Assembly: GCF_023078275.1 (NCBI RefSeq)
Contig: NC_062971.1
Span: 18,662,001-18,726,000, forward strand
Reading direction: 5' to 3'
Length of the DNA stretch: 64,000 bases
Source of the DNA: Leguminivora glycinivorella
Lineage: Eukaryota; Arthropoda; Insecta; Lepidoptera; Tortricidae
Position numbers and translations under genes: made by a program. Shown piece by piece: positions 33,689-43,873 of this stretch. The notes under the pieces were generated by a model. The model did not search any database, had not been told where the DNA came from, and saw only the letters and a program-made list of their open reading frames with translations. The first letter of the stretch is position 1; the number at the start of each line of letters is the position of its first letter.

Positions 33689-33807
33689 GTGCATTGGGGA
33701 AATTTCGAAAGTCACATAAAATCACCATTATTTCCATCTTATATTATCAAGATTCCCCTTTCGATATTACCCGAGAATTTCTGTGCTTCGAAATTACCCC
33801 AATGCAC
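33689..33807. mobile_element. 119-bp MITE with GTGCATTGGGG ends
   Basis: GTGCATTGGGGAAATTTCGAA on the left (33689-33709) faces TTCGAAATTACCCCAATGCAC on the right (33787-33807), matching at all but one base. The short interior has further weak pairing. No coding capacity, and no clear target duplication. Confidence 0.8.
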
Positions 33808-36154
33808 ACTACCATATTACATAGGTTCCAAACGTCCATCGTTAATTTGGCAATACGAGTAAAATTTTACAACTAACAAAAATTTTTTTAACTCTGGATA
33901 AAACCGTTCAAATTACAATTTAGAACTTTAAAACAATAATTAATTGAACCCCCCATAAGTCTCACAAGATCTCACTTTAAAACGAACTAAATGTCAACAT
34001 TGTAGTATTGAATATTAGAGTCTTAAGTCTACGCAATATAGTTTATATTTTCGTGATATGCAATTAATATGTCGAACAAATTTATGTTAGCAATGTAAGC
34101 AAAGTGGAACAACGAACATTCTAGTTCTCGATTAATAAAATAACACTTAATTGACAGCTATGCAAATTCTAGTGTTTGCCCTGTAGGTACTCTGTCAGAT
34201 TAATGACAGATCCGTGACGTGAAACCTGAACCGTAGGGTCTAAAATTTATGGTTCATACTTAGAGGTCTTGTTCTAAGTTTATACTGCATATTCGTTACA
34301 TATTATGAATATCTAGAAATTTTGATGCAAAATATTTAAACGGTTTTTTATGTACTTATAATAAATAATACACGGAAATAATCCTCCAGCCTAAGATGCT
34401 TTAGTAAGATTGAGTAACTTGAGTTTTAAAATCTTGGGACAATGTATATTTGTATGCCTACCTTTTTTAAAACATTATATTCCTATAGGTACGTCTACGA
34501 ACGTAATACGTTGATCTTATTATTTAACGGTCTTAGTTTCCTTTTAATCTTTATTTAATGGCACGGTAGAGCATTATGCCTGTTTTCGTTAAACGCCAAC
34601 CTTTTTTATTATATTTTATTATAACAAGCCAGTATGTGCAAATTGATTAACTTGGGCATCCCTGTTAAGGGTCAGACTTGTAAGTAAAAGATTAATTGTT
34701 TTGATCCCGGTCGGGATCTGAAGGATAACAGCTAGTGAGCTGGTGTTTATCGATATCGATGTTTTATTTGACTTTATAGCATAAAATGAGAACTTAAAAT
34801 AAGAAATGAAGCAGTTCAACTAAGAATTACGGTTGGAATGTAAAGTATAAAATGGGACTAAAATAATCTTCGAACTAGGTAATCAATACATGCCAGGGTC
34901 CGGTAATCTGGTCCCCCGATCTTAACTTTGGTCAGACTTTGCATCCACCACGCGCAGCAACTGGCCACAAAAAGCTTCAGCGTTGAGCGAAAAACAATAG
35001 GTAACAACAAAAAAAAATTGGTTTGTTTATTTCATAAGACACTTAGCAAGAAATTTGCTTTAAAATTACTGACTTACTAAACTAACCTAACTTTGCACCG
35101 ATTGAAATGTTCAGAAAAGTTTTTTTTTAAGCAATCTATAGGAACATGACATTTAAACAAAATGATATTCCCAAATCCATTTTTCTACCAAATACTGATA
35201 CGTGGTATGCAGCTTATCGATATCGATAAACCATCACCCATAACAGCTAACTTGATAAATGAGCGTCCGAAAATTGCATGTCAAGAGGTAACTGGCTGTC
35301 TGACCACTTACGTTTTAATATGCCACGTCAACGGACGGCCGTTTAGACGGATTCTGAAAAGGGAATCTTTTATCTGATTAATTAAAACAATAACAGAACA
35401 ATACCTATTTTAGAAAATGGTTTGCAACAAATTATTATAATGTTATGCGTGTGATCTATATTTAGAAAGTAAAATCTGACAGATGTCAGATACGCTGTTA
35501 ACCGCGGGTCAAAATGTTTCGATGTTAGCCCGCAACAGCGACGTTGTTGGCCATATCTGGAATCAATCTACCAAACTGGCATTGATCAGCGAATGATAAA
35601 ATATAATAACGTAACATGTAACGAATGCATAGTGGAACCAAATAAATACTGCGTAGTGCAATCTTCAAGCCTATTCTGAATTAAAAATTCGTTACACACG
35701 GGAGCAAGTGCAATGTCAGACGATAGTCCAGATTGAAACAGGTTCAAAACCAAACCAGATTGGTAAATCTTAAGCAATATACGCTCTTATTGGCCAAAAT
35801 AAGCGAGAATATTTCTTCTTATATTGATCAAAATTAATTAAAATATCGTTTCCATTACAGATCAATTTCCCCAAAGTGTTATAAAAATGTTATCGATCAG
35901 GTATCTCGTCCAATCTAAAGTTAATATTTAAACGGTATATTTTAATCTTCCGAGAACAGTTCAGGGGAGCTCGCAATTTGCCTCAGCGGTTAAAAGTAAA
36001 ATGTAGGCGAATATCGGCTGCCGCACAACGCTCCAACTCATTACGAGCTAGCATTTACACCATTGGCTTCACTTACAGCGCGCACTCGCGCAGGTTTAAT
36101 TAACAAAAAATATTATCAATGAATAAGTTGAGTTCAACTTATGAATAGGTAAGT
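33808..36154. other. Noncoding stretch, nothing identified
   Basis: AT-rich with short random frames. ATCGATATCGAT words occur at about 34748 and 35217. A somewhat GC-richer patch with GCGCGCACTCGCGCAGG lies at about 36077, just before the mariner fragment. Confidence 0.35.
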
Positions 36155-36670
36155 ATGTCTGAGGCCACGGCGAAACGATGGTTCCAGCGGTTTCGTAGTG
36201 GCGACTTTTCATTATCAGATCAACCTAAGTCTGGTCGACCGGTGAAGATTGATGTAGCCAAATTAAAAACCTTAATTGAAGGAGATCCGAGGCTAACGAG
36301 TCGTACTCTTGCTACCGAGTTAGGCTGCTCTCATGTCACCATAGAAACACATTTACACGATTTGGGAAAAAACTACAAATACAGTGTTTGGATACCGCAC
36401 GAACTTGATAGAGATCAACTAAACCGCCGTGCCGATATCTGCATACAACTTCTGTCTTTTCGCCGCACATTCAACTGGTTGGACCATCTTATCACTGGAG
36501 ATGAAAAATGGGTCTTATATATAAATCACACACGCAAACGTCAGTGGCTAGCTCCAAACGAAAAAGGAATAGAGGCACCAAAAACAGAGCCTCACCCGAA
36601 AAAAGTTATGCTGTCCGTTTGGTGGGATATTCATGGTATTATTCACTGGGAACTCAATAGAATAAACTAA
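36155..36670 (+). pseudogene. mariner-type transposase, truncated at both ends
   Basis: The 171-codon frame holds a mariner helix-turn-helix region (residues about 1-70, with SEATAKRWFQRFRSGDF and SGRP). It has the mariner WIPHEL motif at 79-84, the first catalytic aspartate in TGDEKW at about 116, and the second in VWWDIHG at about 158. It then ends abruptly at HWELNRIN, so the third catalytic aspartate and the rest of the roughly 345-residue family protein are missing. The preceding bases read like the missing N-terminus but contain TAG. No terminal inverted repeats are visible, so it cannot move. The long clean frame means damage by truncation rather than slow decay. It retains a full DNA-binding region, which is compatible with, but no proof of, a secondary role. 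Confidence 0.85.
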
Positions 36671-37534
36671 AATGTATGTTTTACTCTAACAGTCTAGTAG
36701 TGTAGTTTACTTTAGTAGTGTACTCTTGTTACAACTTTCTTTTATACAGTTTGTACTTGTACGTTAGATAGAACACATATTTGCTACTTTTATTTAATGG
36801 TAGTAATCGAAGTGAAAGCGATTTCTAGCTTACTACTTTGACGAATCTTTTCATAAGACTTTAAAGTTATAATAAAGTGGTAGTACTAAATTTCCTATAT
36901 TATGCCACATCATTTATGTACATACCTATAGATATAAAATATACGCACCGCCATATTGTATGACACGCCGGCAGCGCGCAGTGATAACGCGCCCCGACAC
37001 GCGCAGCACTGCGTTTAATTAAAAACGGTACACGAAATTTGAAAACGGAATGGTTTTCGCACGGACACACTTGTTTCTGATTATATGAAAACAGTCAGTA
37101 CTAAATGTATTTATATAGAAAAAGTATGTTTTAAAGTTATGTGGAAAGAGTTGTGGCCCAATAAATTTTCTTTCACAGACTCTTATTATAATTTTTGATG
37201 TTTTGCGGGAAAGAGAATGTTCTCTTTAATGTGTTATTTAAGTAAGAAATTAATAATAATATGACATTATTACTATAACATTTAATACTGACATAGTAAA
37301 TATTTCAAACAAAGCACTAAATCACGCTGATAACATTGACTCCACAAATTCAATGGATTCTGTGATCTTCCAGCGTAATATTGCAAATATAATATTTTAA
37401 CCTCTGACTTTGTATTTGATATTTAAATCATAGGTTTCAAAGGAGCATTTTACTTGGTTAAACAACTATTGGCTCTTGAAATATTCTTGTTTACACAATC
37501 CTGCCTATCTACCAGGCTCTAACCAAAGTATACC
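36671..37534. other. Noncoding stretch, nothing identified
   Basis: AT-rich apart from a CpG-rich patch at 36950-37015 (GCGCAGTGATAACGCGCCCC). That patch resembles the one at 36060-36090 that precedes the mariner frame. No gene is supported. Confidence 0.35.
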
Positions 37535-38104
37535 TATGCTGCCGTCCTATCACTAGAACCCCTCTAAGCTGCATATTACCAGTTTTCATTTGGATAAATA
37601 TTCTTAAATAGGAAAGAATTCCCCATCGACTGGTCTTGGAATCATATTTTTATCATTTTTAGTTACCGAGATACAGAGTCGACATACCTCGCTAAGTGCA
37701 CTATTTTATAACCCTTTTCAATAGTATAAAACCGCAAACCCACATTTGTCTTCTATAACTTATATTAAAGCGCTTAGCAGTTGTTTATCTTCATAGTTTT
37801 ATCACACGATACATAACTATAACAACGTTACTTGACATAAGCTTCATAAATTCCCATTAAAGCCGTTTCATTGCGTTATTACATTTTACAACATTCACTT
37901 TTTAAATAAAATACTACGCTTAAACACGGCTAAAGTCCTTTAACCGTGTATTTAAAGACTTTCATTGTAATTTCGGTTACAAATACATCACTAAAACCTA
38001 GTTACTGCGCTTTACGGTGAATTTATTACTAAAAAATATTCATAATGCCACACTGAAACAGGACAAACCAGCAAATCTACGCTAAAACCCCGCTAGTTGT
38101 AAAA

Positions 38105-38223
38105 GTATACCTTCCAAAGTTATTGCGCCAGTCCGACAGTCGGCCGAGCGGCTCGCGCGCAGAAGGTGTAGTGACCGGTGAATGAACATTTTCTCCTTAA
38201 AATGTTAAGAAACCGAAGACCAG
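38105..38223 (+). promoter_or_regulatory. Possible promoter and first exon with splice donor
   Basis: A CpG-rich patch (GTCCGACAGTCGGCCGAGCG at 38129-38148) stands out from AT-rich surroundings. It is followed by AGACCAG then GTAAGTG, a strong splice donor at 38223/38224. A good acceptor, TTATTTCTTTTAG, lies at 38569-38581, giving a candidate 358-bp intron. An ATG at 38202 would give only seven codons before the donor, so the exon may be mostly untranslated. It precedes the decayed coding region at 38636 in the same direction. Confidence 0.35.
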
Positions 38224-38581
38224 GTAAGTGTTAAATATCTTTTTTTTAAGGTTTTTTTCAAGCACAACTTGCGTTTTGCTAACGTATTATCACACGTTTG
38301 CCGCGACAAGTAAATACCTAACTCATAAGTTATTCGATCAAGAGCCCAGTTAAAACTATTGTGTACAAATAAAGCGTAAACAAAAAAGTCAAGAAATTAC
38401 ATTGTACCATCCTATTGCTATGTAGGCATTGCCATAGCCACATACATTTTGTAAGCATTTATTTACCTTACAATGTTTTAGTACCTATGTAGGTATGGAT
38501 TACTTGCGCAACATTATATTACCGTCAAGCTGATTTAATAATGCAGTCAAAAATCAAATTAATTAATGTTATTTCTTTTAG

Positions 38582-39360
38582 GCTTGTTACGAACTTCAGG
38601 ATACAAACGATAACAGAGATCTGCGAATAAAATGAATACCGAAAAACCGACCACAAGTCATCACACCAGCAGTAAGTTTAATAAATGTAGAACAGAAGGG
38701 GATTGCTCAACTCGATCTTTACCAAGGAACATTCTATCGTTGTGTATTGTTTCAAGAATTTTTGAGATTGATACCTCAGAATTCTTTGCCTAACTTAGCC
38801 ACGTCGAACGTTTCTGCTTTAATTTTCAATGCTGACGAAAATACATCAATTTTAAAACTCCCTTTTACTGGTCCAAGCTAAAACCGTTGCTGAAGATCAT
38901 CGAATTTGGGTTTATCCTTCGTTGTAACAAAATCGAACAACGTTTACTTCTTTAATCATTCGTAAAATGCTTCTCATCTTGATATAAGGAAAGAAGGTTT
39001 TTGACTATTCCGTCGCAGACGCATTGAAACTACAAGTGATGACTCGAAAGAAGAAGAACTCTATACCTAGCATGTAAAAATTGTAAAATGACAACATATG
39101 TATCATCCAAAATGAAGCTTTATCTTGATTTATCCGCTCCAATTAATACAAACAACAGAGAAACAGACTTAAATTTAACCTAGTTAATACAATTTTAAGC
39201 AATGATGCACTTGATTTTACCAGAAATTGTTAACAAAGATCTCTATATTGATTCTAGTTTAAAGAAAAAAAAAAGATGTATGATATATAAGTATTCTGCT
39301 GTACCAATTCATTCAGACCCTTCAAATCCAGAAGTTTTACATACAGAAAAGGAGGACTGA
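38582..39360 (+). pseudogene. Decayed coding sequence of unknown family
   Basis: An 81-codon frame without ATG runs 38636-38881 and includes GTFYRCVLFQEFLRLIPQNS. Beyond it, protein-like stretches continue with stops and frame changes. One includes HRIWVYPS soon after 38881. Another includes CKNCKM at 39073-39090, and another carries LPEIVNKDLYIDSSL before a final stop at 39358-39360. The last two share one frame broken by two stops. The pieces succeed each other in one direction over 0.8 kb. AATAAATAAA downstream at about 39568 is a plausible polyadenylation signal. Location inside the TIR-bounded unit suggests its former transposase or a cargo gene. I do not recognise the protein. Confidence 0.4.
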
Positions 39361-40211
39361 CCTACACATAAGTACATATAACCATTTATCGATGTAGAAC
39401 CACCGTCGATATAGAGCACTACACTCGTAATATTAATAATACAACTGTCGAAAACCAAACGCACAAAAAAAGAAAAATACATTTTAAGAAGGACGGAATC
39501 AAGCGGAAAGAGAGAAAATTATTATGTCAAACAATCCTAAATGTATTTTGAATTTTTAAAGTATAAAATAAATAAAGATTGCTATTTTCACTTGCTTGGC
39601 GAATAATAAATGAAATCCGTGTTTCTTTTTGTAAGAACTGCCAATGTCAACCGTTTTTAACCTTATATAACTCGGTAATAAAAACATTATTTTAATAGTG
39701 TATTATAGTAATAATACGAATAACTTTGGATATCCAAGAGCGACACCTTTCGCCGTGTCGGTATAGCAAATTGATTTGTTGCAATGTAAAAAGCGAATTT
39801 TATTGTTTCATATTAATGTTATGTTAGTTTTCACTAATGTTAGAATATTATATTAAGTTTAAATATGTTGATTTGTAACATAACTTATAACGAGGTTTTT
39901 TATGCATGCAAATAAATGGTTACAATATCATACAGTTGTCTTTTATTCATTTAACAAATTGAATTGCTCTTGAAACTTAGTGCAGGTACTGCGGGTAAAC
40001 AGGACATTGTTAAAATGATAAACTCCTTTTAAAAAGAATGACAATGCTAAAACCTAGTAATCGTCGCTGGTTTGTCATATAGCGGGCTTTTAGATTAGGA
40101 ATGCATACAAATTATTTCGATGTTAGTAGTCATTGCATAGCTTAAAAACGGTTACAGCATTTTTTTAGAGCATATACGATAGTATAAAATTGTTTAGTGT
40201 CTTTGCGGTTA
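39361..40211. other. Interior of the 6.7-kb unit, noncoding
   Basis: AT-rich and without a frame. It holds AATAAATAAA near 39568 and ends at the TTAA where the piggyBac inserted. Confidence 0.35.
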
Positions 40212-40858
40212 TTAACCCTTTATAGGGCAAGTGCCAAATTCGGTCGCACGAGCGACCGTTTATCTATAGGACTCAAATTTGCTTGTATTCATATACTATT
40301 ATAATCTATACAAAACCTTATTATTTAATGGATAGATAGTGAATGAACTTCGGTCTCTATGGCGACCGATTATAAAAAAAATAAAACGCAAGGAATTTAT
40401 GAACGCATCCAAAAGGTGGTCTCAGCGGCGACCGATGAACGCGTCGTTAAAAAAAAAAGGTGCAATGTCAACCTCCTGTGTTTACAAAATCAAATTTGCC
40501 GTATTTTAGTGAAAAACTAATAGTTAAAGGTATGTAATATGCTAAATTATAATGTTTACTATGGTTTAGTTTAAATATTTTTCGTGTTACAGTAAAATCT
40601 TAAGTATAGTTTGTGTTCGAATATTGATAGTAAGCAAGACTAACCTTAAAATCAAATTTTACATGTCTTTATAATTTTCCGTATTTTTATAAAATTATAC
40701 AAAATAGAGGTTTGTCAATTTAACTAAAGAAAGCTAAATAAGTGTATTATAATATCACATCATCAAATGTTCGAAGAAATTTGCAGCTTAGATAATTTTT
40801 CGTCACAAATGTCAGTTTTGTGCAACTATTTGTTAATATTTCTCCTTCTACTTTTTAG

Positions 40859-41552
40859 ATGCCTCCAAGAAAGAAGTATAAGCTATCGGAATTGTAACAA
40901 TTTAAAGAAACTGACTGGGAGAATATTTTCGAGGGAATCACAGACGACGAGCAGGCTGAAAATTCCGACATCGAGGGTGATGACGATGCTGAAGATGACA
41001 TGCCAGTTTCATTTAGACCTGTGGTAACAGTACCTACCAAGATTTACCAAGTCCTGAAGCTATTAATGGGGCCAGTTCTGAGAAGAGTACATCTTGCAGT
41101 AATGAGAAGGAGAAATCAAATATATTGCATAGCAGGGTGATCAAGCAAGGATCTAGGAGAGGGTGAGCACGCACAGAAAGTTGGAGAATTTGACAGTGTT
41201 ATGGACGGTTCTGTGTTGGTAACCAAATGGATGGATCGAGGAACAAAATCAGTGATTATGACTTCTAATATGCATAGCCCTGCAGAAATGGAAACTGTCC
41301 TACGGACAAACAAGAAAGGTGAGAGAGATAAAATAGTCTGCCCTAAAATGATATCAGACTACAATCATTATAATAAATATGGGAGGCGTAGACCGATTTG
41401 ACCAGTTGATGTCTTCTTATGCTGTAGCGTGGAAAAGTAGACGGTGGTGGATGAAAATATTTTACTACTTATTTAGATGCTGCTATAGTCAACTCTTATA
41501 TTATCTGAGGTTGACTATATGTGTACCTAGTTTTCAGTTCCTTTTTGTGTGA
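40859..41552 (+). pseudogene. piggyBac transposase, internally deleted and frameshifted
   Basis: It begins ATGCCTCCAAGAAAGAAG (MPPRKKYKLSEL) right after CTTCTACTTTTTAG, then meets an early stop. It continues with the acidic N-terminal stretch WENIFEGITDDEQAENSDIE typical of piggyBac proteins. The central catalytic part is missing. The text resumes near 41178 with VGEFDSVMDGSVLVTKWMDR and KSVIMTSNMHSP, reaching DYNHYNKY. There a +1 shift leads into MGGVDRFDQLMSSYAVAWKS (from 41379), the piggyBac hallmark carrying the last catalytic aspartate. The frame ends at 41552. Family proteins are roughly 550-600 residues, while about 290 codons remain here. It is clearly non-functional. Confidence 0.88.
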
Positions 41553-41644
41553 CTAACTAGTATTCTGCTGTGATTAGTTGTAAGACAAAAATAATGATTG
41601 TGATAGTTTCTCTATTTTTTGTATTAGATTTTCAAAGTCTATTT

Positions 41645-41764
41645 GTGTCGCTTAACTTCAAAACTGGGTAAATCCATTTTGCTATAATTTAGATCAAATT
41701 ATATTTTTTAAATATTCAACCTTAAAGCAGAATGGATTTATCCAGGTTTGAAATTAAGCGACAC
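41645..41764. mobile_element. 120-bp MITE with GTGTCGCTTA ends
   Basis: GTGTCGCTTAACTTCAAAAC on the left and the complement of the right end (GTGTCGCTTAATTTCAAACC) pair over about 39 bp with a few mismatches, including AAATCCATTYTGCT. ATTT lies just outside both ends as a possible short target duplication. It sits inside the piggyBac. A degraded relative is at 10458-10575. Its right end was caught in the tandem duplication starting at 41745. Confidence 0.8.
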
Positions 41765-42166
41765 ATTTGGATGTAAGAAAAGTATGTTACTAGGATGTGT
41801 AGTTTTCAGTAAATATTTAAGTATGTAAGATTAACTACTATCCTGCTGTGATTAGTTGTAAGACAAAACCTGAGAATTTTAAGATTTCTATGAAAAACTG
41901 AAGATTTAATGGAAGGTATAAAGATAGTATACTAAGATTTGAAAGTATACTAAGATTTGAAAAATACTAAGGTTTGAAATTAAGCGACACATTTGGATGT
42001 AAGAAAAGTATGTTACTAGGATGTGTAGTTTTCAGTAAATATTTAAGTATGTAAGATTAACTACTATCCTGCTGTGATTAGTTGTAAGACAAAACCTGAG
42101 AATTTTAAGATTTCTATGAAAAACCGAAGATTTAATGGAAGGTATAAAGATAGTATACTAAGATTT
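41745..42166 (+). repeat. Tandem duplication, 226-bp period
   Basis: The text from GGTTTGAAATTAAGCGACAC at 41745 recurs at 41971. Copies agree for about 196 bases, with essentially one substitution (AAAACTG versus AAACCG). The first copy carries an extra TTTGAAAGTATACTAAG-like joint before the second begins. A third, diverged copy of CTGCTGTGATTAGTTGTAAG lies upstream at about 41563. The near identity points to a recent duplication. Confidence 0.85.
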
Positions 42167-42593
42167 CCCTGAAAGACTGAAAGTCTACTAAAGCTCATTT
42201 GTGTTCAAACTATAATTAATTATTATGTGATTATCTCCAGTGAAAGAAACGGATCTATATAATGTTACCTTGTTTTTTTTTATAATTGCCCCAAATACTT
42301 AAAATAAACAGAATGCTCATCGGTCATATGGTTGACCGCATTTATAATGTGTTAAATGCTCACTGGTCAAATGTATGACCACAAGCATTTTGTTCTAGAT
42401 GGTCACTGGTCATATGGTTGACCATCGATTTTCTCGCTTTTCCGAAGTTTTCCAGTAAATTTGAGAAATTAGTTTTTTCGGTTAACCGTAAGCTACAACA
42501 TAACCAAAAACTATAATGATTGGCTCAAAAAAAAGTCTTGCCCTATAAAGGGTTAAGCTATGTTTTTAGATTATTATGCAATGCTCAGTTACG

Positions 42594-43873
42594 ATTACTA
42601 TATTATTATTATTATTAAGAGCCCGTATTGTCCCACTGTTGGGCAAAGGCCTCCCTCAAATTCCTCCACGCATCCCTATCCCCTGAAGTCTCCCACCAGT
42701 CCTCATCAAAGGCGTCAAGCTCGTCGCGCCATCTCTGGCGAGGTCTACCGCGACGCCTTACAATTTGTGGTACCCAACGTGTGGCTATCTTGGCCCACAG
42801 GGCATCCGGCATCCGGCAGACGTGCCCCGCCCAGTCCCATTTAAGCTTGGCAGCAGTTGCAGCTACGTCCGTTATTCCCGTTCTGGAGCGCAGTATTGTA
42901 TTCCTAATGCGATCGGTTAATTTCACGCTCAAAATACTACGCTCCATGGCCCGCTGACAAACCTTGAGTTTGGATTTTTGAGCTTTTGTCAAAGACCAAG
43001 TCTGTGCTCCGTAGGAAAGGATGGGGAGAATGCACATGTCCATGAGTTTTCTTTTTAACGATATTGGAAGGTTTCCCTTCATGTGCTCCTTCATGGACCA
43101 AAAGCTCCTCCAGGCGTTTTCAGTCCGTCTCGCGACTTCTTTATCTTGCCGTTCCTGGAAGGAAACTATTTGGCCCAGGTATATATACTCATGGACATAT
43201 CCTATTTCTCGCCCATCCACTTCTACTTTTGTTGTTGCACTATTGGTCATGAGCTTAGTCTTTGACATGTTCATCATTAATCCAACCTCAAGGCTTGCCC
43301 TGCTTAGATCCTGCAGCATGTCGCAGAGGTCTGTAGCTGAAGAAGAGAAGAGGACGATGTCGTCGGCGAAACGCAGATTGGTTAACTGTTTTCCGCCGAC
43401 GTCAATGCCCCTATGTTCCCACCTTGCCGCCAGCTTCCTGAAGACTTGCTCAAGGGTACTGGTGAATAATTTTGGTGACAAGGGATCGCCTTGCTTGACG
43501 CCCTTTCTTATATTAAAGGAGGGTCCGGGAGACTGCAGTTTTATACTGGCGGTGCTGGAGGTGTAGATATTGCGAATAAGGTCAACGTAAGTGGGATCTA
43601 TGCCCTGGTCTTGTAGTGCGGTAAATATGGATGTATGGGTTAAACTGTCGAAAGCTTTACTGAAATCTATAAAGGCCAAATAAAGGGGGAGTTTAAATTC
43701 GTGGTACTTTTCAATGATCTGATTCAGGGTTTGTAGGTGGTCAGTGGTAGATAGTCCAGGTCGGAATCCAGCTTGTTCGGGAGGTTGGTTACTGTCTAAT
43801 TTACCGGAAATTCTATGTTCGATTACTTTCATGAAGGCCTTGTAGAGATGTGAAACAAGGCTAAATTACTATA
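42594..43873 (-). mobile_element. 5'-truncated RTE LINE with 9-bp TSD
   Basis: ATTACTATA occurs at 42594-42602 and 43865-43873, directly flanking the element as a target duplication. On the minus strand the element starts inside the reverse transcriptase (about 43862) and ends a few bases after its stop codon with a short ATT/AAT repeat tail. This is the usual product of interrupted target-primed reverse transcription. It lies 38 bp outside the right end of the piggyBac, in the 6.7-kb unit. Confidence 0.88.
42615..43862 (-). CDS. RTE reverse transcriptase, partial, frame open
   Basis: The frame is open for about 415 codons on the minus strand. The upstream-most readable residues are SLVSHLYKAF, before the ATG at 43832 that is internal in a full protein. 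From that ATG it has PEQAGFRPG at 18-26, the first catalytic aspartate in LAFIDFSKAFD at 56, GVKQGDPLSP at 111-120 and FADD at 155-158. A WDWAGHVCRM word and GRPRQRW follow near the end, and FAQQWD lies near the C-terminus. Endonuclease and N-terminal reverse-transcriptase parts are missing. The protein is clearly related to, but differs at many positions from, the copy at 22.8 kb, so two subfamilies are represented. No stops are present, suggesting a young insertion. Confidence 0.9.
   Translation of the reverse strand, partial: SLVSHLYKAFMKVIEHRISGKLDSNQPPEQAGFRPGLSTTDHLQTLNQIIEKYHEFKLPLYLAFIDFSKAFDSLTHTSIFTALQDQGIDPTYVDLIRNIYTSSTASIKLQSPGPSFNIRKGVKQGDPLSPKLFTSTLEQVFRKLAARWEHRGIDVGGKQLTNLRFADDIVLFSSSATDLCDMLQDLSRASLEVGLMMNMSKTKLMTNSATTKVEVDGREIGYVHEYIYLGQIVSFQERQDKEVARRTENAWRSFWSMKEHMKGNLPISLKRKLMDMCILPILSYGAQTWSLTKAQKSKLKVCQRAMERSILSVKLTDRIRNTILRSRTGITDVAATAAKLKWDWAGHVCRMPDALWAKIATRWVPQIVRRRGRPRQRWRDELDAFDEDWWETSGDRDAWRNLREAFAQQWDNTGS

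Larger units (their letters stand above)
40212..42556. mobile_element. piggyBac element, internally deleted, 2337 bp
   Basis: TTAA at 40212-40215 and 42553-42556 flanks termini CCCTTTATAGGGCAAG (40216-40231) and its exact complement (42537-42552). These are the standard piggyBac target and a 16-bp perfect TIR. Just inside each end are three 18-bp near-palindromes of the form YGGTC-N8-GACCR. On the left they are at 40241-40258, 40351-40368 and 40417-40434. On the right they are at 42321-42338, 42364-42381 and 42407-42424. The transposase is broken (see 40859-41552). A MITE and a tandem duplication lie in the 3' half. Perfect TIRs with a dead transposase suggest mobilisation in trans by a relative. 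Confidence 0.92.

Noticed and set aside
43021..43566. 181-codon plus-strand frame
   Set aside because: It is the antisense shadow of the RTE reverse transcriptase on the minus strand, which has all expected motifs.
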